NCBI GenBank assembly: GCA_964388955.1
Contig: CAYMCO010000039.1
Span: forward strand, 1 to 49,096
From: CAYMCO01 sp964388955
GTDB lineage: Bacteria; Chloroflexota; Anaerolineae; Anaerolineales; E44-bin32
DNA length: 49,096 bases
Direction of reading: 5' to 3'
Shown here: piece after piece, positions 43,296-49,096 of the stretch
Position numbering within the stretch: the stretch's first letter is position 1
Layout of the letters: every line of letters begins with the position of its first letter
Translations under genes and position numbers: made by a program
Notes under the pieces: generated by a model
Database searches by the model: none
The model's input: the letters and a program-made list of their open reading frames with translations, nothing else
What the model was told of the DNA's origin: nothing

Positions 43296-43499
43296 TTAGC
43301 GCCGCTCCTTGGGGATGATAATCCAGCAGACCAGATAGGGCACGATGCCTGGCAGCCCACCGGGCAACGCCGCCAGAATAAAGCCCAGCCGGAACCAAAA
43401 CGCACTGATGCCAAAGAACTCGCCCAGACCGCCGCAGACCCCCGCGATCACCCGATTGTGCCGCGACCGGCGCAGCGCCCGCCCGCTGTTCTCAGCCAA
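43296..43499 (-). CDS. PspC domain small membrane protein
   Basis: A 67-residue PspC-type protein: RVIAGVCGGLGEFFGI followed by WFRLGFILAALPGG and IVPYLVCWIIIPKERR, i.e. the PspC signature plus one or two membrane helices. Start taken at TTG 43499 because GGAGG lies 6-7 bases upstream and the longer ATG form (43553) adds 18 residues unlike the family. PspC proteins are linked to envelope stress; here it stands alone, 278 bases from hypE, and the gap on that side shows nothing definite. Confidence 0.82.
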   Translation of the reverse strand: MAENSGRALRRSRHNRVIAGVCGGLGEFFGISAFWFRLGFILAALPGGLPGIVPYLVCWIIIPKERR

Positions 43500-43777
43500 A
43501 ACACACCTCCAGATCCCGTGGACGATCGGTACGCATTCTAACGTACCCTCCATATTCTATACGTCAAGGGCTACGAAACGTCGCGCTGCGCTCTCCGACC
43601 CCCCATAGGCGCGGTTGCCGTCGACGTCCGGGGCCGGAAGGAACCAATTCCTATTCCGAATAGAACTGCCGGGATCAAGTCAATTCCACCCCGGCAAACT
43701 GCGTTCCCCTGATTCGAGTTCCAGAAGTAGTGAAGACGGAAAGTGCGCTCCCACCGATTTGGCCAGCGGGGACCCCC

Positions 43778-44854
43778 TCAACAGATTCGGGGCAGCATCT
43801 CTCCGGCGAGCGTGTCCACAATGCGGGTCCCCCCGATGCCGGTATGCATCAGCACCCGCCCGCTTGGCGCCTGCGAGACTTCCCCAATCTGGCGGGCGTC
43901 CTCGCCGCGCGGATGTTCCTGCATGGCATGCAGGATTGCCTCCGCCTCTTCGGCGGCCACGATCGCAACCAACTTTCCCTCGTTGGCCACATACAGCGGG
44001 TCGAACCCCAGCATCTCGCAGGCGGCCTGGACTTCGGCCCGCACGGGGATGGCCGATTCATCCAGATGCACCGCCACTCCGCTCTGGCGTGCGATCTCGT
44101 TCAATGCTGTCGCCAATCCTCCGCGGGTTGGATCCCGCAGCACATGAATGCCCTGGCCGGTGTCGAACATGGCCTCCACCAAGCCGTTCAGCGGCGCGAC
44201 GTCCGACTCGAGAGAAGTCTCGAAGGCAAGCTGGCCCCGCGCCGCCAGCACGGCGATGCCGTGGTCGCCCAAAGTGCCCGAGACCAGAATGGCGTCGCCC
44301 GGCCTGGCCCTGGCCCCTCCGACGTTCCGCGTCTCCGGGATGAGGCCCACGCCGGTGGTGTTGACGAAAATCCCATCCGCCTTGCCACGCTCGGCCACTT
44401 TGGTATCCCCCGCAATGATGGCGACTCCCGCCTCCTTTGCAGCCGCGCACATCGACTGAGCCACGCGCGCCAGGGTCTCCAATGCAAGGCCCTCCTCCAG
44501 AATGAAACCGGCGGTCAGGTAGCGGGGCACCGCGCCCACCATGGCCAGATCGTTGACCGTGCCGCATACCGCCAGACGGCCGATGTCCCCACCGGGGAAG
44601 AAGAGCGGAGCGACGATGTGCATATCCGTGCTCACCGCCAAACGGCCGCGCTCCAAGCCCGAGACCTGGGCCGCGTCGTCCCCTTGCAGCAGGATGGGGT
44701 TCTCAAAGGGCGGATAAAAGATCCGCTCGATCAGCTGCTGAGTCAGCCTCCCCCCACTCCCATGTCCCAGGATCACCTGATCCTCATGTGGCAATGGCAG
44801 CGGGCAGACAGGCCCCTGCATATTGAGCTTACCAGAACGCTTGGCTTCATTCAT
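43778..44854 (-). CDS. hypE: hydrogenase maturation protein HypE
   Basis: Dehydrates the carbamoyl group transferred by HypF to its C-terminal Cys, giving the cyanide ligand of [NiFe] hydrogenase. The 358 residues have HGSGGRLTQQLI, GDDAAQVSG, AVSTDMHIVAPLFFPGGDIGRLAVCGTVNDLAMVGA in parts, AGDTKVAERG, DPTRGGLATALNEIA, and the essential ending PRIC. Last gene of hypF-C-D-E on the minus strand; a tandem repeat separates it from hypD. Confidence 0.96.
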   Translation of the reverse strand: MNEAKRSGKLNMQGPVCPLPLPHEDQVILGHGSGGRLTQQLIERIFYPPFENPILLQGDDAAQVSGLERGRLAVSTDMHIVAPLFFPGGDIGRLAVCGTVNDLAMVGAVPRYLTAGFILEEGLALETLARVAQSMCAAAKEAGVAIIAGDTKVAERGKADGIFVNTTGVGLIPETRNVGGARARPGDAILVSGTLGDHGIAVLAARGQLAFETSLESDVAPLNGLVEAMFDTGQGIHVLRDPTRGGLATALNEIARQSGVAVHLDESAIPVRAEVQAACEMLGFDPLYVANEGKLVAIVAAEEAEAILHAMQEHPRGEDARQIGEVSQAPSGRVLMHTGIGGTRIVDTLAGEMLPRIC

Positions 44855-44891
44855 TTCATCACGTCATTTCGGAATATCGTCGACCACCATG

Positions 44892-45095
44892 CCGGCACCT
44901 CTTGGAGCCATGAGGCTCCTGTTCGTGCACATGCGAAGCATGTGGATCATTCCCCTTCTCGCCGGACACTATCCCCGAACCTCCGCCCCAGCGCCGAACT
45001 TCTCGAGTCACGAAGCTCTGCTTCGTGCACATGCCAAGCATGTGGATTATTCCCCTTCTGGCTGGACACTATCCCCGAACCTCCGCGCCAGCGCC
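44892..45095. repeat. two tandem units of about 100 bases between hypD and hypE
   Basis: Units at about 44892-44991 and 44992-45095. The 3' part (44922-44995 and 45022-45095) is nearly identical with a handful of differences; the 5' part is more diverged. Each unit carries two small hairpins in a row: an arm such as GAGCC / GGCTC or CGAAGC / GCTTCG, then CACATGC / GCATGTG with a 3-base loop. Not a CRISPR (no spacers) and no transposase. It might be a REP-like element or a regulatory RNA structure in the hypD-hypE mRNA. Confidence 0.7.
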
Positions 45096-45139
45096 AAGTA
45101 AAGCTTGGCGATTCCACAAAGGCACGATGTACCTCGGCC

Positions 45140-46252
45140 TTAACGGCGGGCAGGGCCCGGCACCTCCAGGTCCCGACGGTAGCGGTAATGCGCCGCGCAC
45201 GCGCCCTCGGAGGAGACCATTGGGGCGCCCAGAGGGTGTTGAGGGGTGCATCGCGTGGCGAAAGCCTCGCATTCAAAGGGCTTCTTCCTGCCCTGCAGTA
45301 TCTCACCGGCGACGCACACCGATGGTTCCTCGGCCCGGATGTCACCCACCTCAAAGCGCGCCTCGGCGTCGAAGGAGGCGAATTCGGGCCGCAAGCGCCA
45401 ACCGCTGTCGGGGATCATGCCGATTCCGCGCCACTTGCGATCACAGTCTTCGAAGACCTTGCTGATCATCGCCTGCGCCGGCCGGTTCCCTTCCAGGGTC
45501 ACGGACCGCTTGTAGGCGTTCTCCGCCTCGGCGCTGCCTGACTCCAGTTGATTGACCGTCATTTGGATACCGCGCACGATGTCCAGCGGCTCAAAACCAG
45601 TCACCACCACCGGTACATGGAACTCCTCCGCGATGGGCGGATACTCCCAGTAACCCATCACGGTGCAGACATGTCCGGCGGCTAGGAATCCCTGCACGCG
45701 GTTCTGCGGAGAGCTTAGGATGGCCCGCATCGCCGGCGGCACCCGCACGTGGGACACCAAGATACTGTAGTTCTCGAGCCCAAGGGATTGGGCCTGCAGC
45801 ACACTCATCACATTCGCCGGCGCGGTGGTCTCGAAGCCGATGGCGAAGAACACGATCTGGCAGTCGGGGTTCTCCTGGGCCAGTTTCACCGCGTCCAGAG
45901 GCGAGTACACCACGCGTACATCCCCGCCGGCCGCCCGCACGCTGAAAAGGTCCGTCTCGGAGCCCGGTACTCGCAGCATATCCCCATATGAGGTGAAGAT
46001 CACCTCCTGCCGGGCCGCGATCGCAAGGGCTTGATCAATGAGCTCCAGCGGGGTGACACACACCGGGCAACCGGGGCCGTGCACCAGTTCGATCTCCTCG
46101 GGGAGCAGTTGGTCGATCCCGTGGCGCACGATGGCGTGCGTCTGGCCACCACAGATCTCCATGATGACCCATGGCTGTGTCACGCGCCGGTGAATCTCCT
46201 GGATCACCGCCTGGACACGGCCGCAATCGCGGTACTCATCAATGTACTTCAT
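45140..46252 (-). CDS. hypD: hydrogenase maturation protein HypD
   Basis: Fe-S scaffold on which the Fe(CN)2CO unit is built together with HypC. The 370 residues contain ICGGQTHAIVRHGID, VHGPGCPVCVTP, FFAIGFETTAPA, GFLAAGHVCTVMG and FEPLDIVRGI, and the C-terminal Cys-rich cluster domain CVAGEILQG...CEAFATRCTP. ATG 46252 overlaps the hypC stop by four bases, so HypC and HypD, which form a complex, are translationally coupled. Confidence 0.96.
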   Translation of the reverse strand: MKYIDEYRDCGRVQAVIQEIHRRVTQPWVIMEICGGQTHAIVRHGIDQLLPEEIELVHGPGCPVCVTPLELIDQALAIAARQEVIFTSYGDMLRVPGSETDLFSVRAAGGDVRVVYSPLDAVKLAQENPDCQIVFFAIGFETTAPANVMSVLQAQSLGLENYSILVSHVRVPPAMRAILSSPQNRVQGFLAAGHVCTVMGYWEYPPIAEEFHVPVVVTGFEPLDIVRGIQMTVNQLESGSAEAENAYKRSVTLEGNRPAQAMISKVFEDCDRKWRGIGMIPDSGWRLRPEFASFDAEARFEVGDIRAEEPSVCVAGEILQGRKKPFECEAFATRCTPQHPLGAPMVSSEGACAAHYRYRRDLEVPGPARR

Positions 46253-46509
46253 GCCGACCCCGGATTCTCCTCCGTGGCCCCCTCCGCTCGCAGCACCTCA
46301 TTCAGCAGCTCCAGCGTCTCCTGCGCTTCCTCCTCGCTCAGGACGCTGATGGCGAACCCAACGTGCACGATCACATAATCGTCCACCTTCGCCGTCGGCA
46401 CATATTCCAGGCAAGACTCACGCACCGCACCGCCAAAATCGATCTTGCCCATGCGCAGACCGCCCGCTTCATATATCTCTATGACACGACCCGGGATCCC
46501 CAGGCACAT
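46249..46509 (-). CDS. hypC: hydrogenase maturation chaperone HypC
   Basis: An 86-residue HypC/HybG protein starting MCLGIPGRVIEI, whose Cys2 is the essential ligand, with GAVRESCLEYVPTAKVDDYVIVHVGFAISVL in the usual order and a Glu-rich tail. The long in-frame extension upstream is excluded by this invariant start. It starts 19 bases after hypF and overlaps hypD. Confidence 0.95.
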   Translation of the reverse strand: MCLGIPGRVIEIYEAGGLRMGKIDFGGAVRESCLEYVPTAKVDDYVIVHVGFAISVLSEEEAQETLELLNEVLRAEGATEENPGSA

Positions 46510-46528
46510 CTCCCGTCCTCCTGCTTTC

Positions 46529-48841
46529 TCAATCCGCGCTTGCCCTGGGCTGGCCGGGCTCCTCACCCCGAGCATCGGCCCGCAGCCGATATCCGGCGAC
46601 CACGGCTTGTCCCAAAGAAACGCCACCATCGTTGGCCGGTACTTGTCGATGGAGGTACACATCAAAATCCGCACCGCGCAGCAGCCGTACAACCTTGCCG
46701 AGCAAGAACATGTTCTGCCACACCCCTCCGCTCAAGGCAACGCTTTCCAACTCGAACTGCACCCGAATGCGCTCACAGACGCTCAAGATCATGGCTGCCA
46801 CCGCATTGTGGAAGCGCGCCGAGATAACGGGCACCTTCTCCCCGGCGCGCAGGTCCGAGACGATTCCCTGAATCACCGGAGCGGCTTCGATCTCGCCGTT
46901 ATCAACGGCAAACCGGTACGCTCCCATTTCCGCTGGATCCGCAAGCGCCTCGAGTTCAATGGCCGCTTGGGCCTCATAGTTAACCGTCTGGCGCACCCCA
47001 CACAGCGCGGCCACGGCGTCAAACAGGCGCCCCATGCTCGATGTCAAAGGGGCGTTGATGCCCTGGTCCAGCATAGCCATCACCACTTGGCGGGCCCGTT
47101 CATCGCCCACCCGCACCGGCGGCAGGTTCTCCGTCCACTCGATGCCCGCCTTCGCCAGGTGCGCCAAGGCCAAGCGCCATGGCTCCCGCACTGCCGCCTC
47201 ACCTCCCGGCATGCCGACCGTGGCCAGGTGATACGGCCGCACATATCCCGAGTAATCCGCCACCAGGAACTCGCCGCCCCAAATGGTCCCATCATCTCCG
47301 TATCCCGTTCCATCCATAGACACGCCGATGACGGGCCGCGCCCCGTCCAGACCGTTATCGACCATGCACGCTGCAATGTGAGCATGGTGGTGCTGCACCC
47401 CAATGCAAGGCAAGCCATCCGCCGCCGCTCGCCGCAGCGCGTAGCGAGTGCTCAGGTAGTCTGGGTGCAGATCGCAGGCGATCGCTTGGGGGTCGACTCG
47501 AAACAGGCGCTCATAGTGCTCCACGCCCCCCTCGAAGGCCACCAGTGTCTCGTAATTCTCCATGTCCCCGATGTGGTGGCTGACAAAAGCATAGCGCTCT
47601 TTGGTCAGGCAGAAGGTATTCTTCAATTCCGGACCGGCCGCCAGGACTGCCGGCAGCTCTCGGGGGAGGTGGATGGGGAAAGGCGCGTAGCCCCGAGAGC
47701 GCCGCAGGGGGTACAGCCCGCCCTCGAGCACGCGGGCCACCGAATCGTCGCACCGAATCTCGATCTGCCGGTCGTGCATCAGGAAGGCGTCCGCCATCTT
47801 GTCCAGCCGTTGGCGCGCTTCCTCGTTGGTGCTTGCGATGGGCTCTTCGCTCAAGTTCCCGCTGGTCATCACCAGCGCTTCCGGGAATCCATCCCCCGGC
47901 TCCAGCAGCAGCTCATGCAGCGGCGTATATGGGAGCATCACGCCCAGGGTATTCTGGCCCGGAGCCACCTGCTCGGCAATATCCGATTCGGGCCGGCGCT
48001 CCAGTATCAGGATCGGCCGCTCCCGCCGGCTGAGCAGATCTCGCTCCGCATCGGTCAGGCGGCAATGACGGGCGACGGTGGCCAGACTGGGCATCATGAG
48101 GGCAAATGCCCTATCCACGCGCAGTTTCCGCTCGCGAAGGCGGCTCACCGCGCCCGGGTTTGTAGCGTCACAGGCGAGGTGGAAACCACCTAGCCCCTTG
48201 ATGGCTACGATCCCCCCTCCCGCCAGCCTGGTGCGCGCCGCCTGCAGGGCCGCTTCCCGATCGGCGTCCCGCCGGCCGTCCGCTTCCAGCCACACGTGCG
48301 GGCCGCACTCGGGGCAAGCAACGGGCTGGGCGTGGAAGCGCCGGTCGAGTGGATCCTCGTACTCCGCGGCGCACTCGGGGCACATCTCAAAGGGCGCCAT
48401 GGTCGTCTTGGGCCGATCGTAGGGGATATCACGGATGATGGTGAAGCGGGGCCCGCAATTGGTGCAGTTGATGAAGGGATACCTGTAGCGACGATCCATG
48501 GGATCGAACAACTCTCGCCGGCAGTCCTCGCACAACCCCACATCGGGAGAGATGGGCTGAAACGCGCCTTGCAGCGCCTCGGAGTGCATGATCCGAAAAT
48601 CCGCATACCCATCCGGGGGGATTTCTTCGGAGACCAACTCGTCGATCATGGCCAGCGGCGGTGCCTCCTCCTGCAGGCCGCGGACGAACGCCTGCAACGC
48701 CTCGGGGGTGCCGTCCACCTCGATATCCACGCCGGCGGAGGTATTCCGCACCCATCCGGTGAGCTCCAGCCGCTTCGCCAGGCCATAAACAAACGGCCGG
48801 AATCCCACCCCCTGAATGATGCCGCGAATATGAATCCGCAT
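46529..48841 (-). CDS. hypF: carbamoyltransferase HypF
   Basis: Transfers the carbamoyl group to HypE. A 770-residue multidomain protein: N-terminal acylphosphatase domain (GIIQGVGFRPFVYGLAKRL), zinc-finger pair (CEDCRRELFDP, CTNCGPRF, CPECAAEY, CPECGPH), YrdC-like domain with GGIVAIKGLGGFHLACDA, then the Kae1-like carbamoyltransferase domain with GVQHHHAHIAACM, GVSMDGTGYGDDG and VALSGGVWQN. I begin at the Met just before the acylphosphatase domain; ATG 48889, preceded by CCTCAGG, is an alternative 16 residues longer. First gene of the hyp set; hypA, hypB and any hydrogenase are outside the window. Confidence 0.95.
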   Translation of the reverse strand: MRIHIRGIIQGVGFRPFVYGLAKRLELTGWVRNTSAGVDIEVDGTPEALQAFVRGLQEEAPPLAMIDELVSEEIPPDGYADFRIMHSEALQGAFQPISPDVGLCEDCRRELFDPMDRRYRYPFINCTNCGPRFTIIRDIPYDRPKTTMAPFEMCPECAAEYEDPLDRRFHAQPVACPECGPHVWLEADGRRDADREAALQAARTRLAGGGIVAIKGLGGFHLACDATNPGAVSRLRERKLRVDRAFALMMPSLATVARHCRLTDAERDLLSRRERPILILERRPESDIAEQVAPGQNTLGVMLPYTPLHELLLEPGDGFPEALVMTSGNLSEEPIASTNEEARQRLDKMADAFLMHDRQIEIRCDDSVARVLEGGLYPLRRSRGYAPFPIHLPRELPAVLAAGPELKNTFCLTKERYAFVSHHIGDMENYETLVAFEGGVEHYERLFRVDPQAIACDLHPDYLSTRYALRRAAADGLPCIGVQHHHAHIAACMVDNGLDGARPVIGVSMDGTGYGDDGTIWGGEFLVADYSGYVRPYHLATVGMPGGEAAVREPWRLALAHLAKAGIEWTENLPPVRVGDERARQVVMAMLDQGINAPLTSSMGRLFDAVAALCGVRQTVNYEAQAAIELEALADPAEMGAYRFAVDNGEIEAAPVIQGIVSDLRAGEKVPVISARFHNAVAAMILSVCERIRVQFELESVALSGGVWQNMFLLGKVVRLLRGADFDVYLHRQVPANDGGVSLGQAVVAGYRLRADARGEEPGQPRASAD

Positions 48842-49096
48842 ACCAGCTATTTCAGACACAGGACGCCCCAAAATGAACCTATTTTCCATACCTGAGGTTA
48901 CGTTGAGATTTCGGAGTAGAACAGTGCGAAATGTCACAAACAGAGACAACCGATTTCCTCCCTTTTCCTTGAGAAATCGCCGCCTCTAGGTCGCAATCTG
49001 TCACGCAAAGGGGGCGGATAGCATGCATTGGCATGCCGGAAGCCCGGGTAGTATCTCATTGAGTGGTGTAAATACGGGCTTGTGAAAGTGGCCATC
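48842..49096. other. right-end gap, presumed promoter region of the hyp genes
   Basis: No gene recognised. It should hold the promoter for hypFCDE on the minus strand. A GCATGC - ATTG - GCATGC inverted repeat lies at 49022-49037. No convincing -35/-10 pair was seen. Confidence 0.35.

Noticed and set aside
44892..45095. CRISPR array
   Set aside because: Only two long tandem units with no spacers and no cas genes nearby.
43730..45541. Plus-strand open frame of 603 codons across hypE, the repeat and hypD
   Set aside because: Covers two minus-strand hyp genes and the repeat; translation is low-complexity and without motif.
46445..48193. Plus-strand open frame of 582 codons opposite hypF
   Set aside because: Shadow of HypF, whose minus-strand domains are complete.
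48905..48960. CRP/FNR-like box upstream of hypF (TGTGA with TCGCA)
   Set aside because: The half-sites are separated by four bases, which does not match the CRP or FNR spacing, and one half deviates.

Overview
The window is about 49 kb of GC-rich bacterial DNA from a strict anaerobe that uses the Wood-Ljungdahl (reductive acetyl-CoA) pathway. The CODH/ACS genes are of the bacterial type: separate acsA, acsB, acsC, acsD and acsE plus the corrinoid-protein activator. They sit beside a very large heterodisulfide-reductase (Hdr) / methylene-tetrahydrofolate reductase gene set. No rRNA, tRNA, phage, IS or CRISPR was seen. The lineage cannot be fixed from the sequence. The STAND/MalT-like regulator, the tandem receiver protein and the giant Hdr fusions would fit Chloroflexota or another acetogenic Gram-positive-side lineage, but this is a guess.

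Layout. (1) 125-14578, plus strand: DUF166 protein, a cysteine-less HMA-fold protein, acsA (CO dehydrogenase), acsB (acetyl-CoA synthase), acsD and acsC (corrinoid Fe-S protein), a small unrecognised ORF, acsV (reductive activator), cooC (nickel ATPase), acsE (methyltransferase), a malic enzyme and a thioredoxin-reductase-like flavoprotein lacking the CxxC. (2) 14752-35837, plus strand: three HdrA-MvhD pairs, metV-metF, an HdrC-HdrB fusion, a degenerate HdrC-like ORF, a second CooC-like ATPase and a rhodanese lipoprotein. Two of the HdrA proteins are over 1500 residues, with an NfnB/GltD-type NAD(P)H module inserted inside the first HdrA unit and a second HdrA unit behind it. A histidine kinase and a tandem response regulator lie between HdrA-MvhD pairs 2 and 3. 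(3) 36086-48841, minus strand: a STAND ATPase regulator without a recognisable DNA-binding domain, a membrane protein, a ferredoxin plus tungsten-type aldehyde oxidoreductase, a C_GCAxxG_C_C redox protein, a PspC protein, and the hydrogenase maturation genes hypF-hypC-hypD-hypE.

Most notable result: two genes appear to be selenoprotein genes with an in-frame UGA. The second MvhD copy has UGA exactly where both sister copies have a conserved Cys. The C_GCAxxG_C_C gene has UGA at its first conserved Cys. In each case a tight stem-loop with a G-initiated three-base apical loop lies 21-23 nt behind the UGA, as expected of a bacterial SECIS. An ordinary gene caller truncates both.

How the parts may work together (inference): CODH/ACS makes acetyl-CoA from CO2 and the methyl group delivered by AcsE and the corrinoid protein. 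MetVF makes that methyl group by reducing methylene-THF. The Hdr set, with NAD(P)H entry modules, MvhD electron adaptors and an HdrCB unit, would form a branched flavin-based electron hub around MetVF, comparable to but larger than the Moorella HdrABC-MvhD-MetVF complex. The malic enzyme could supply NADPH. AOR-ferredoxin and hydrogenase maturation serve other low-potential electron reactions.
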